Assembly: GCA_009602735.1 (NCBI GenBank)
Contig: WELA01002297.1
Span: 606,293 to 670,292 of the forward strand
DNA length: 64,000 nucleotides
Direction of reading: 5' to 3'
Source of the DNA: Mesotaenium endlicherianum
Lineage: Eukaryota > Streptophyta > Zygnematophyceae > Zygnematales > Mesotaeniaceae
The position numbers were made by a program, and so were the translations under genes. Shown here piece by piece: positions 1 to 10,491 of the stretch (position 1 is the stretch's first letter; every line of letters starts with the position of its first letter). A model generated the notes under the pieces. It had not been told where the DNA came from, did no database searches, and saw nothing but the letters and a program-made list of their open reading frames with translations.

Positions 1-104
1 GCCATCTCTCTTTCAAGAAGCTACCACTTGTGTTCAAAGATCCTTGTCTTGAATAGATAAAGTATTCTGTTTTACTAAGTACTTTATCTATCTGTTTCAC
101 TACA
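1..104 (+). repeat. 3' end of a family E LTR (element continues off-window)
   Basis: The sequence matches the last part of the solo LTR at 6257-6757 and ends with the same TTTCACTACA. At 105 it abuts the interior of a family A LTR, so a family E element or solo LTR (plus orientation) has inserted into the family A LTR. The next bases, TCAAA, are the likely target duplication, but the other copy is outside the window. Confidence 0.8.
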
Positions 105-268
105 TCAAAACTTATCAAACTTTGGAAATCCATAACTCTCTCAATACTTAACCAAATTTGATGAACTTTGTACCAAAATGACCACAAACATTCACTCTAC
201 ACTTCTATGCAATCAAAACATACTTTTAAGGAACTCAAAAATGCCCTTTATAAAGCTATGACCTTACA
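105..268 (-). repeat. Family A1 3' LTR, remaining part
   Basis: Matches the inner end of the full LTR at 4937-5679 and ends ...CCTTACA, so on the minus strand it begins TGTAAGG. The rest of this LTR lies beyond the family E insertion and outside the window. Confidence 0.85.
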
Positions 269-2457
269 TCATCCCCCTCCTCAAGATGCGACGTCCTCGA
301 CGCATTCTGCAAATAACGTCTCAACTTACTCTTACAATGAGTCAACTTGACCTCCGGCTCCCAAGTGTTGTCGTCCGCATGGTAGCCTTTCCACTTGACC
401 AGATACTCTTGAACAAGTCGTTGACCTCGCTTGACTCGTCAATCGCCGACAATCGCCTCCACTTCATACTCCAATACATCATCAATCTCGACCGGTGGTG
501 GCGGTGTAGGTAGTCGTCCTGGATGTCCTTCATTCGGGTCAACGTATGGCCGCAAACAACTCACATGGAACATATCATGGATACGCCAGCTTGAAGGAAG
601 TTCCAACTTGTAGGTCACGGGATTCACCTGCTTGAGCACCACAAAGGGACCTGTGAACCGTGCCCGCAATTTCCTCTTGCCTGTGAAAGGTAGGTTCTTT
701 GTTGACAAGAGTACTTTGTCGCCAACATGGAATGTCACTTCCCTCCTGTGCTTGTTAGCATGCTTGACCTGCTCTTCCTGTGCCTTTTGAATACACGTCA
801 TCGCCATATCCCAAGTCTTGGCCATCTGCTCCATAAGTGCTTGTGTAGTAAGAACCTGAGTCTCCTTGGCCTTCTCCAACAAGATCTTCCCTGGACGATA
901 TACTTCTCTCCCATAAACCATAGCGAACCGTGACTGCTTGGTCGATCCTTGCATGCTGTTGTTGTAGGCAAACTCCAATCTTGGCAACTTCTTGTCCCAC
1001 TCAGAAATGTCCTCCATATTGAAACTCCTGAGCACCACTTGCCGAAATTTGTTGAGCCTCTTACTCTGCCCGTCTGTATGAGGATGATAGGAAGTGCTCA
1101 TACTCAGCTTGGTCCCCATCAAAGTAAACAATGACCGCCAAAAGTTGCTAGTAAACCGCGGATCCCGGTCTGAAACAATCACCTTTGGCAACCCATGTAG
1201 CCTGAAAATATGATCAAAGAAAAGCCGTGCCACATCCGCTGCCGTAGAAGTCTCCTTCATGGGAATGAAGTGAGCCATCTTACTGAGTCTATCAGACACA
1301 ACCCATACTGCATCGTGCCCTTGACCACTGACTGGTAACGATGTGATGAAGTCCATAGCAATCTGCTCCCAAGAATACTCTGAAATAGGCAGGGGCTGCA
1401 ATGTACCTCCCTTCTTTTGATTTGGTGTCTTGTGTCTCTGGCACGCATCGCAACTCTTTATCCACTCCTCGATGTCCTTGTCCATATTTCTCCAATAGTA
1501 CTCTCGCTTCCGCACGCTTGCCGTCTTCTCGCTTCCAAAGTGTCCAGCATATAAGCAGTCATGATCCTCCGCAAGTAGTAAGTCTCGTAGCTCCTTGATG
1601 TCAGGTACCATCACTCTCTTGGAATCACCATAATACCATATGCCGTCCTTCTTCTGCGTACTCGCATTTGACTCAGCTGCTCCACCATCAGCAAACTCTG
1701 GGTCCTCCTCGTAACCTCTCTGAAGCTTCTCCTTGAAGTCCATATTCTCCTTGATGACTGAGACAGCTGCAAGGTCACACCTCCTGGATAAAGCGTCTGC
1801 AGGGTTGATCTTCCCAGGTAAGTACTCAATCTTGTGGTCGAACAGTTGCAGAAACTCCATCCACCTTGCCTGTCTTGGTGTCAACGTTGGTTGCGTCATA
1901 AATTTCTCCAAGCTCTTGTGGTCGGTCTTGATGAACACCTTTCGACCGTCCACATAACATCGCCAAATCCTCAAAGCCTGAATAATAGCCAACATCTCCC
2001 GCTCGTGTGCTGCATACTTTTGCTCAGCAGGACTCAACTTCCTGCTCTCCTATGCCACAGGCTGCAATCCTTTGCCCTGGTCTGGGAGAAGAATGGCTCC
2101 CCCTACAAAATTTGATGCGTCCGTGATGATGGTGAAAGGAAGCTTTGGACTTGCAATTGCCAACATACGTGCCTGTGTCAACAGCTTCTTAATCTTCTCA
2201 AATGCATGCTGCTCCTTGTCACCCCATAGCCACTTCTCCTGCTTCTTCAACATGTCCGTGAGCGGTGCACACACCTTGGCAAATCCTTCAATGAAACGTC
2301 GATAATAATTCGCCGTGCCGAGGAAACTCCTGAGTTGATGAATATCAGCAGGCACCGGCCAATCTCTGACTGCTTGCACCTTCTTCTGCTCCACCTTGAC
2401 TCCTTCAACTCCCACTATATGTCCAAGGAATTCAACTTCATGAGACAGAAGTCGCAC
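256..2457 (-). pseudogene. A1 pol, C-terminal half: RNase H, integrase, chromodomain
   Basis: From 2457 downward it encodes the end of reverse transcriptase (HIVGVEG), RNase H (TDASNFVGGA; TDHKSLE), the HHCC zinc region (CDACQRHK), the integrase core (MDFITSLP, VSDRDPRF) and a chromodomain with YLVKWKGY. The chain ends at a stop in the LTR near 256. Breaks seen: TAG at 2050-2052, where the family has Tyr (the VAYESRKLS position), and TGA at 439-441 just before the chromodomain. The third catalytic integrase residue, Glu of DGQTER in the family, reads DGQSKR here, so it is Lys. Integration by this copy is therefore not expected. The frame differs from the upstream pol block, with a frameshift near 2440. 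Confidence 0.85.
269..285 (-). promoter_or_regulatory. Polypurine tract of A1
   Basis: On the minus strand this is CTTGAGGAGGGGGATGA, directly upstream of the TG of the 3' LTR, the usual place for the plus-strand primer of an LTR retrotransposon. The same tract recurs at 58001-58017 beside another LTR. Confidence 0.8.
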
Positions 2458-3953
2458 TTGCTCATCTTCCCATACAGCTTTTGATCTCTCAAGACCTCCA
2501 ACACTTTCCTCAGATGCTCCACATGCTCTTCCAAGGTCTTCGAATAGATCAGGATGTTGTCCAAAAACACCACCACAAACTGGTCCAAGTAGGGTCTGAA
2601 GATACTATTCATGAGTCCCATGAAAGTAGCAAGTGCATTAGTCAATCCAAAAGGCATGACTGTGAACTCGAACAAACTATAGCAAGTTCTGAAAGCAGTC
2701 TTCTGAACGTCTCCTTCCACAATCCGTACCTGGTGATAGCCACTCCTCAAATTGATCTTCGAGAAATACTTCGCCCCGACAAGCCTGTCAATTAACTCGT
2801 CCACTCGTGGAAGTGGGTACCTGTTCTTGATGGTGACCTTGTTGAGTGCTCGATAGTTGACACACATTCTCATAGTCCCATCCTTCTTCTTCACAAATAA
2901 GACTGGCGCCGCGAATGGAGACTCGCTGGGTCGAATGAATCCCTTCTCCAATAACTCCGTCAGCTGCTTCTTCAACTCATCAAACTCCGCAAATGATTGT
3001 CGATAGGCGGGTCTCACTGGTGGCTTGCTCCCTGGTTCCAACTCAATCTTGTGCTCCATAGCTCTCTGTGGAGGTAATCCTGCAGGTAGCTCCTCGGGAA
3101 ACACGCACTTGAACTCCTCCAACAGCGCCTTAATTTGGGCAGGCATCTCAGCAGGCTTCTTCTCTTGAGCAGTTGGGCTCTGCTCCTTCTGAGCAAGGGG
3201 ATCAGACACCACTACTTGCTCCTCCGGCGATGTACATTCGCCCAGGCTGTTAGGATTCACGCTTGCTCCATCTGATGACCTGGCCAGGGCCACCGAAACA
3301 AGGTACATCTCCTTCACCTGATTCGCCCTGCATAGCTTCTTAACTTGCAGGCTCAACAGAAGACAGTTACTTGTGGTCGTATCTACCTCCACCTGTTTCG
3401 CTGTCTCCATTCGACCATCACGCCCTTGGACTTTCACTTGTCCTGTGCTCCAGTGCACTTGAGGGTTGGCTTTCCTTAGCCATGGTCTGCCCAATATCAC
3501 CTCATGGTGACCCAACTCTGCCTGCTCCATAACTTCAGTACATTGGTGCCCTGCTACTTCCACGTGAATAGCTTCCGTAGGTGCACCACACTTGAGTCTC
3601 TGCCCATTCGCCAAAATTGCCTCCTTAGGCTCATAATGCTTCTGCACAGGGATTTGCCACTCTTTCACCAGCTTCTTGTGCACAAAGTTTGCACTTGCGC
3701 CACTGTCGACCATACACTTTGCCTTGTTGCCGTCGACCACTCCTTCCACGATGATAGGCTTGTCAACGTCTCGTCCTTTGCTTCTCGGCAGGCTCCTGGG
3801 GATAACCTCCTTGTGAGTTCTCGTCTTCACGCCAGTANTGTTCACGCCAGTAGACACCCTAGAACGACTTACTGACGTCCTCCTTTTTCCTGTTGTTGAG
3901 GCTGCTTCGCCTTCACATGACAGTCTCGAGCCAGATGTCCAAGCTTGCCGCAA
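2415..3953 (-). pseudogene. A1 pol, N-terminal half: aspartic protease and reverse transcriptase
   Basis: The protease site is [10 protein letters not shown] near 3710. The reverse transcriptase runs from about residue 250 with [29 protein letters not shown] and [12 protein letters not shown]. The catalytic YxDD box reads FLDN at about 2556-2567, so the second Asp is Asn. The frame then drifts ([11 protein letters not shown] instead of the family pattern [11 protein letters not shown]), showing an indel near 2440. An N at 3839 blurs a short stretch upstream of the protease. The pol frame is -1 relative to gag and overlaps its end. Confidence 0.85.
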
Positions 3954-4822
3954 TTATAGCAAGGTCCTCTCGGTTTGAAATTCTGCTGCCTGCGCTGGTA
4001 CTGCACAAGTCCCAACTCCATAGGTATTGGACCATGTCCACTTATGCTTGGCGCATGAGATCCAAAGTGTCGATAACCTCCAAAGTTGTGGCTGCCCCAC
4101 TGCCTCTGACTATACTCCGCAGCCTCGACCCTTGTTGCCAATGCCATCATTTCTCCAAGACTGGTAGGGTCCTTGAGCGCCTCTTCCTTGGCCACAGTTG
4201 GCTTGAGTCCCCTCTTGAACTTGTCCATCATCTCCGACTTGTGCATGGATGGACATTGAAGCAACAGCTTATTGAAGCGTGATACAAACTCTTGAACGCT
4301 TCCTCGTTGACAAAGGCGCACCAATAGATCTCGAGCGGCAGCCTCGGGTGCAATAGGTTGAAATTGCCTCTTCAATCCTTCAAAGAGCTGATCAGCAATA
4401 GCAGGGACTCCAGACAGCTGCTCCTGTTGCTCATACCAAGCTCTAGCACTCTTCTGCAGCAAAGTTATGACAAAGGCGACTTGCCTGACGGGCGTGAGCG
4501 CAGAATACTCCATAAACTTCTTCACTCCAAAAATCCATTGATGAACAGGCGGCGATCCACGCTCTCCAGTATAAACTTCAGGCTTAGGCGCACGCACTCC
4601 CGCTGCGGGTGAAATAACTGGTTGCACCACTGAGTTAACATGAATTGATGGCACAAAAGGTGTCGGTGCTGAACTCGTCGAAGCGGCGTTCCCCATAACC
4701 ACTCGCACCATTCTCTCCACCTCCGCGCGCATATTATGTTGAAATTGGGTGTAGACTTTTCCTCCAATTGCATTTGCCATTTGTCTGAGCATCGCCTGCA
4801 TCTCTTGTTGCTCTCTAATCAT
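3869..4822 (-). CDS. A1 gag polyprotein
   Basis: Open frame of 317 residues, the structural capsid and nucleocapsid protein of the element. Central Retrotrans_gag-like region (PKPEVYTGERGSPPVHQW, then WYEQQEQLSGVP and a following region with CQRGSVQEFVSRFNKL). The C-terminal CCHC knuckle is CYNCGKLGHLARDC. The start ATG at 4822 lies about 100 bases inside the primer site, which is normal. Only the stop at 3869 separates it from pol, which is open in the -1 frame over the last 80 or so bases. This gag is the best preserved part of the copy. Confidence 0.85.
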   Translation of the reverse strand: MIREQQEMQAMLRQMANAIGGKVYTQFQHNMRAEVERMVRVVMGNAASTSSAPTPFVPSIHVNSVVQPVISPAAGVRAPKPEVYTGERGSPPVHQWIFGVKKFMEYSALTPVRQVAFVITLLQKSARAWYEQQEQLSGVPAIADQLFEGLKRQFQPIAPEAAARDLLVRLCQRGSVQEFVSRFNKLLLQCPSMHKSEMMDKFKRGLKPTVAKEEALKDPTSLGEMMALATRVEAAEYSQRQWGSHNFGGYRHFGSHAPSISGHGPIPMELGLVQYQRRQQNFKPRGPCYNCGKLGHLARDCHVKAKQPQQQEKGGRQ

Positions 4823-4920
4823 CGTCGATACTGCCTGCTGCCTCGCGCGCTCAACATGCTTAACATGTTCGCCTCCTCCAGCTGCCGGCTGCGACTACAT
4901 AATATAATATGCAACTAGCC

Positions 4921-4934
4921 CAGCTCCGATACCA
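4921..4934 (-). other. Primer binding site of A1 (initiator tRNA-Met)
   Basis: The minus strand reads TGGTATCGGAGCTG, two bases inside the 5' LTR. It matches the 3' end complement of plant initiator tRNA-Met (TGGTATCAGAGCC) with one internal difference. This fixes the element orientation and the inner edge of the LTR. Confidence 0.85.
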
Positions 4935-4936
4935 GA

Positions 4937-5679
4937 TGAAAGGACTAGAGCGCCCTAGTGGAAGCGTAGTAACTCACGAGGAAAGGAACTAGTTGCAATC
5001 ATACTAAAGAGTGCAACGGCATATTGCTAAGAATGCTTAGGAAAATCACATGACATTTTGAGTGGCAAGAAACTGCTCACAAATGATGTAGGATGAAAGG
5101 CCTTGTCATTACAAACCCGTAAAAATTTACAAAAGTGAAAACTGATAAGAAACAAAGAAGTTATGCCTATTTATAATTTTTGTCTAAGTCCTCCTTTCTA
5201 GGAGGAAGCTACGGATTTTCCTAAGTGTTCGTCAAAATGTCCCTTCCAGAATATTTGTGAGTGAGCCAAATCTGTCTAACCTGACGTGTCGGGCCGAATT
5301 GACGTCCACATACATGCATCGACATTACTAGAATATTCTATCTTAGACGCGCTAGGCTAAACCGAAATTTCTAGGTGAATCGACCTAGTCGGCACTCCGC
5401 GTCAGTCGAACTTACGTGAAGGTTCGAGTTCATTCTAACGGGCCAGATCGCTCGACGCTGTCGGTCAATCCGACGGTCGCGCTCACCGCGAATTAAGGAC
5501 AGTCGTCAACCGACCTCAAAACTAATTAAACTTTGGAAATCCATAACTCTCTCAATACTTAACCAAATTTGATGAACTTTATATCAAAATGACCACAAAA
5601 ATACACTCTACACTTCTATGTAATCAAAACATACTTTCAAGGAACTCAAAAATGCACTTTATAAACCTATGACATTACA
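4937..5679 (-). repeat. Family A1 5' LTR (743 bp)
   Basis: Bounded by TG...CA (plus strand TGAAAGGACT to GACATTACA). Closely similar sequences lie at 22002-22745 (solo LTR) and 32077-32888 (copy A2). It should contain promoter and polyadenylation signals; none is assigned here. Confidence 0.9.
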
Positions 5680-5788
5680 GTCCATAAAGCAAGCTTGACG
5701 TCTGGCAAAGCAAAGTTAAAATGTTTTCTATGGAGTACTAAGACCCAATTTCCCAACGACTTCCACTACGCACGTTACGGAAGAGCCG

Positions 5789-6251
5789 ATGTTAGACATT
5801 ACTGGTCATGAGGACACACTCACAGTTGAACTTTTTGCTCTTTTGCAAAAGTACAAGACAGTGTTTCCAAGTGAAATACCAGCCGATATTCTGCCTAATA
5901 GGGGTATTGGACATACAATCGCTCTCATTCCCGATTCTCGACCGACTTGGCGACCAATTTATCGCCTAAGCCCGTTGGAAATGAATGAAATGAAGGACCA
6001 AATTACCGACTTGCTTGAGAAAGAATGGATTGAGCAGCGCTCTTCTTCATTCGGGGCGCCATCCTATTTGTTCAAAAGAAAGATGGGACGCTTAGAATGT
6101 GCATTGATTATCGTGCGTTGTACAATATAACGGTCAAGAACCGCTATTCGTTGCCTCGCATTAATGATTTGTTTGATTTGCTACAGGGGGCATGCGTGTT
6201 CTTCTCGCTTGATTTAGCCCAAGGCTATCATCAGATTCGAATCACATTAGA
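5789..6251 (+). pseudogene. Element C pol, start of reverse transcriptase
   Basis: Encodes the linker and the first RT motifs: ALIPDSRPTWRPIYRL, EMKDQITDLLEKEWI, then a frame slip at [11 protein letters not shown], where D reads [13 protein letters not shown]. After the slip the other frame continues the family sequence ([10 protein letters not shown]-like, [12 protein letters not shown]) to 6251. There the coding sequence is cut by the solo LTR, which duplicated GGATG. Confidence 0.8.
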
Positions 6252-6256
6252 GGATG

Positions 6257-6757
6257 TGTAGTGATTCGGATTATTATTTATTATTTTGCATATATTTTAA
6301 TGTTTTCAAATATATTTGGAGTAGTATTGTGTGGATTCAAGTGTGAATGGTACTCTAGTAACTTGGTTCATGTCCTTTGAACCTTCCAAGGCATTTTCGA
6401 AGTTAGAGGAAAGACCTAGAAGAAGTCCATGTGGCAAAAGTCAAATGTGCCATTTTTAGGTCAAAAGGACATGTGTACATTATTCTAGAAAGAGGTGGCA
6501 AGTTTTGGATGTGTTGGGTGCCAACACATCAACATACACCTTCCTAGAAATTACTTATGTACCAAGTATATAAACAAGAGCTAGAACATAGAAAGACATT
6601 CCAGAATCACTCTTGTACTTGCCAAATTCCAGGAATATATTAACTTTCAAGAAGCCATCTCTTTTTCAAGAAGCTACCACTTGTGTTCAAAGATCCTTGT
6701 CTTGAATAGATAAAGTATTATATTTCACCAAGTACTTTATCTATCTGTTTCACTACA
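6257..6757 (+). repeat. Family E solo LTR with GGATG target duplication
   Basis: 501 bp bounded by TGTAGTGA and TCACTACA, with GGATG directly before (6252-6256) and after (6758-6762). It interrupts the reverse transcriptase of C: D reads through this point without it. Only one LTR and no internal part is present, so it is the product of LTR-LTR recombination of a former full element. Confidence 0.93.
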
Positions 6758-6762
6758 GGATG

Positions 6763-8042
6763 TCTCCAAAACAGCGTTTCGTACGCCTATTGGGCACTTC
6801 CAGTACAAAGTCCTAAATTTTGGACTTACCAATGCACCAGCGACATTCCAAAGTACAATGAACGATTTGTTTAGATCTTACTTGGGGAAATTCGTCTACA
6901 TTTATCTTGACAATATCCTCGTCTGTTCAAAGACCAGGGACGAGCATTACAAGCACCTCCAGTTGGTGTTGCAAATCCTTCGTGAGCAACAGCTGTATGC
7001 TAAGCTAAAGAAATGTTCCTTCCTAAAGGATGAACTTTTGTACCTCGAACATATAGTGGGTTCAAAAGGAGTGCACCTTGACCCAGCCAAGATAGCGTAC
7101 GTCGCTGACTAGCTTGTCCCAAAAGATGTACATATTGTACGTTCATTCCTCGGGTTTGCTAACTACTTTTGTAAGTTTATGCAAGGTTATTCAGTGATGG
7201 CCGTGCCACTCACTGCTCTGACAAGGAAAGATAAGACGTTCATTTGGGATGAGAATATGCAACATGCGTTTGAGCGCGTTAAGTATGCTCTCACTAATGC
7301 GCCACTTCTTTCATTAGCCGATCCCAACTTGCCTTACGAGGTAGTCGCCGATGCGTCTGGTGTTGGAATAGGGGCTGCTCTGCTGCAGGGAGGCAAGCCT
7401 ATTAGTTTTAAGAGTCGAAAGCTGACACCTGCCGAACAAAATTACTCAACGACAGAGCAGGAGCTCTGGGCAGTGATATACGCTTTGAAAACTTGGCGAT
7501 GTTATTTGGAAGGTTGCAAGGGTTTGACAGTGGTTACGGACCATTGCCCAACTACCTTTTTTCAAATTCAGCCAACGCTATCGTGGAGACAGACGAGATG
7601 GTCTGAGTTCTTGCAACGATTCCACTTTGAGTGGGCGTATCGCCCAGGCCGCAACAATGTTGCTGATCCTCTAAGACGAATTCCTCATCATCACTTGATG
7701 TTGGGGACTGTTGCGAGCTTGCGAGAACGAAATGGTCAGGTTTCGAGGGCGGCCACCCTTGATTCTGCTGTACCCCCCCAGACGTCTGATCGCAACCAGC
7801 CTGGTGATGCGGGCACACGCGATATGGATAGCATGCATAACTCGGAAGTACTTGACCTGCATCAACTATTTCACGAGGGCTATCTCAAAGATTCGTTTTT
7901 CCTAGATCTCCAGGGTACTGGCTTGAACGGTGTAGCCGCATCGATGGACAGTATGGATAAAAGGAAAAAACACTCAAACTATTCATTTGAGGACGGTTTT
8001 GGTGGCACAATGGGCGCATTGCTGTCCCAGAAGGCCGAGTAA
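6763..8042 (+). pseudogene. Element C pol: reverse transcriptase palm/thumb and RNase H
   Basis: Resumes directly after the solo LTR with KTAFRTPIGHFQYKV and [14 protein letters not shown]. The YxDD box reads YLDN (about 6903-6914; D has YLDD). A TAG at about 7110-7112 replaces a Trp of D (VADWPVP). RNase H follows with [32 protein letters not shown] and VTDHCP, then the tether ([15 protein letters not shown]). Both the lost Asp and the stop make the copy inactive. Confidence 0.83.
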
Positions 8043-9426
8043 GACATGTGCTACTACGCAAAGCGCATGACTCTCCTTACTGTGGTCACCATGAAATTAC
8101 CAAAATCACACACGCTTTGCGCCGAGGGTACATTTGGTCGTCCCTCAAGCCTGATGTTGCCGAGTACATTGTCAATTGCGCAACATGTCAGAGGAATAAG
8201 CCGAGCAATACGTTGCCAGCTGGGAAGTTGCAACCATTGGAACTTGCATGTGCTCCTTTGAAAAGCATAAGCCTTGACTTTGTCGTGGAATTGTTTACCA
8301 CCGATAGAGGACACAATGGGGTGTTAACGATCGTGGATCGTTTCACTAAGATGGTGCACTTTGTGGCGACTAAACCATCGCTTGATGCCGTCGAGACCGC
8401 GCGTCTCTCGTGGATCATGTGTTCAAGTTGCATGGCATGCCAAAAGAAATCATAAGTGATCGTGACAATAGATTTACGACCCACTTCAAGCAGGAAGTTT
8501 GCTCGCATTTTGGCACAAAGCTTAAGATGTCCACTAGCTTCCATCCTCAGACCGATGGTCGGACAGAACAACTGAACCGCATTCAGCAGCAGTTCCTTAG
8601 GCATTATGTGAATCTTTGCCGAGACAACTGGGACACCCTCCTTTCAGTGGCAGAGTTTGCAGTAAATAATGCTTATCGGCAAAGTGCTAAGGAAACACCG
8701 TTTTTTCTTAACTATAGGAGACATCCGCACACTCCTCTCACGCGTACGGTACCCGGTGAGGCGGGGATGTCAACCATGAGAGTGCTAAGTGCACGCCTAT
8801 TTGTCCATTCTCTTCAAGAGGTGCACAAAATCGCAAAGTTGGCTTTAGTCGCTGCTTGAGATCGTTAGAAAACGTTTGCTGACACGCACGAGACTGAGCT
8901 GAGTTTTCAAGTTGGCAATAAAGTACTTTTGCAAACTAAAAACCTCCAACTCAAGCACCCAGGAAAGCGCAAGCTTCTGCCTTGGTGGGTAGGCCCTTTT
9001 ATCGTTATCGCAAAGGTTGGACCTGTTGCATACCGACTGGATTTGCCTAAATCCATGGGGCGAACGCATTCTATGTTCCATGTCAGTTTAATAAAGCTGT
9101 TTAGGTCTGATGGCCGCTATCATCCGCAAGCACCGAAATTTGTACTCGCCAAAGGTGATAAGGCCTCGGATGAAGAGGAGGTCTTAGGACACCGCTACAC
9201 TCGTCATAAGCCTCCACGCGTGGAACTTTTGATCAATTGGCTTGATTACGATTCCGGTTGGGACTCGTACGAACCTCAGGACAATATCTTACTTTATTGT
9301 CAGGACCTGGTTCAACAGTATCGGTTACGATTGGCTTTTGCTCAGAAGCTCTGCGCCGAGGCAAGTGTGCTACCAAGCGCTCTTTGTAAGACATGGAACA
9401 AACGCAAAAGAGACGCGGCCAAATAA
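8043..9426 (+). pseudogene. Element C pol: integrase and chromodomain
   Basis: The zinc region has CATCQRNK. The core has LDFVVEL and VDRFTKM, then after a frame slip near 8405-8455 ISDRDNRF and TDGRTEQLN, which keeps the catalytic Glu. A TGA near 8858 stands where D has an Arg codon (CGA to TGA). The last open part (8929-9426) holds the GPFIVIAKVG domain and a chromodomain-like segment (LINWLDYDSGWDSYEP). It ends at TAA about 140 bases before the 3' LTR. Confidence 0.83.
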
Positions 9427-9553
9427 TTGTTCTTTTTCGTCATTGTGATGATGCATAGTCTAATCGCTCACCAGTGTTTTTCGCTAGTCAAGGCTAGTAT
9501 TGACACATTCAGACTTAAAAGACGTACGCTTACCGCGAACGTTAAGTTCTTTT

Positions 9554-9566
9554 AAGAGGGGAGGAG
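9554..9566 (+). promoter_or_regulatory. Polypurine tract of element C
   Basis: AAGAGGGGAGGAG directly before the TG of the 3' LTR; the matching tract in D is at 15293-15305 on the minus strand. Confidence 0.75.
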
Positions 9567-10486
9567 TGTAACGATTTGAGCTTTTTAGGCGTATTTGGAA
9601 CGTTTTCCCCGATTGCCTAAAATACGTTATGCTATTTATCGTACATTATTTGATAAATGATTGCATCACATTAAATTATTTGCCACACGCGTGTGCCAAT
9701 TAATTCCCGGTCGATTGGCGAAACGACCGAGATACTTTTGCAAAAAGCGTCGTAACGTAATTCGACTACTTCGCAAAAGTACAACATAATTAATCATAAA
9801 GTTACTTTGATTAATTATGAGATTATAACTTAATAAATCATTGTTTGATAAAGTTATTTTGATTGTCATTATTCCGGATAATGCGCAATTACAGATTTTG
9901 GATTTACGACCAGTCGTTAACACGAACAAAGAGTCATAAAAGTCAAACAACACATAATATGCAAAGCGACTTTGCATTCGAGCGGAATCGAACCCGCAAT
10001 TTGGCATTTGAAACGTTCACACCTAACCGATTGGCGAAGTAGTTTTTATAACTATGGGTTCATGATGAAAAGCATGTGTACGCAACTTCGCAAACTGGAG
10101 CAACTTTTCGAAAAGTCGCGAGAACGCGTAAACGCCCGTTTGGCGCGAAACGGTTTTCCGGACATCGTCGAAACGTCTCCAAACGGCCAAACAGCGCGTT
10201 TTGAGCATTCAACCGAAATGGGTCGTACCTCTTCGCCTGTTTTTGTTGACATGAACCAGTGCCCTAGGTGGTGACTCGAAGCACTCCAGTGCCTCACGTT
10301 GTGGAGGTATAAATACCTGCAGGGTCATTGTGAGTGCAACTCTCACAAGCACACATTCTACGTTAGTTTTCAATTTCGCTTTTCCGAGGATTTGTCAATT
10401 TTCACAAGTATATAGATTTTCTTTCCACTTCATTTAAATACTCCTTGAATACCAAGGAAAGATCCTCTCAAAAAGAAGAAACGTTA
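9567..10486 (+). repeat. Element C 3' LTR (920 bp)
   Basis: Starts TGTAACGATTTG and ends AAACGTTA. D LTRs end AAACGTCA in the same orientation, so the last dinucleotide has changed from CA to TA. The next five bases, CATGC, would be the target duplication. The LTR carries an embedded tRNA-like stretch on its minus strand. Confidence 0.85.
9971..10041 (-). other. tRNA-like sequence inside the C LTR
   Basis: The minus strand has an A-box-like CTTCGCCAATCGGTTAG and, about 31 bases on, a B-box-like GGGTTCGATTCC. The T-arm is pairable: GCGGG, loop TTCGATT, CCGCT. The spacing fits the internal promoter of a tRNA gene. Acceptor and anticodon stems are poor, so it is a decayed tRNA-derived or tRNA-like module, not a predicted functional tRNA. 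Counterparts are at 14796-14869 and 21415-21488. Confidence 0.55.
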
Positions 10487-10491
10487 CATGC

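Larger units (their letters stand above)
105..5679 (-). mobile_element. Ty3/gypsy LTR retrotransposon, family A copy 1 (A1)
   Basis: Chromovirus-type element read on the minus strand: 5' LTR 4937-5679, primer site 4921-4934, gag, protease, reverse transcriptase, RNase H, integrase, chromodomain, polypurine tract 269-285, then a 3' LTR cut at 105 by a family E insertion. It interrupts a plus-strand element C. The bases after its right end (GTCCA) continue the C sequence, as shown by the related copy D at 18660-18690, so GTCCA is the probable target duplication. The copy is dead: it has two in-frame stops, a frameshift and altered catalytic residues in both reverse transcriptase and integrase. 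Confidence 0.9.
5680..10486 (+). mobile_element. Ty3/gypsy LTR retrotransposon C, 3' part (same family as D)
   Basis: Plus-strand element homologous along its length to D (14375-21911). Its 5' LTR, gag and protease start lie left of the A1 insertion, outside the window. Remaining: end of the protease-RT linker, reverse transcriptase (split by a family E solo LTR at 6257-6757), RNase H, integrase, chromodomain, polypurine tract 9554-9566 and 3' LTR 9567-10486. It ends in the putative intron upstream of the hAT exon. Confidence 0.88.

Noticed and set aside
9971-10041. A functional tRNA gene
   Set aside because: Boxes A and B are tRNA-like, but acceptor and anticodon stems do not pair well and the stretch is repeated inside LTRs. 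Kept only as a tRNA-like module.
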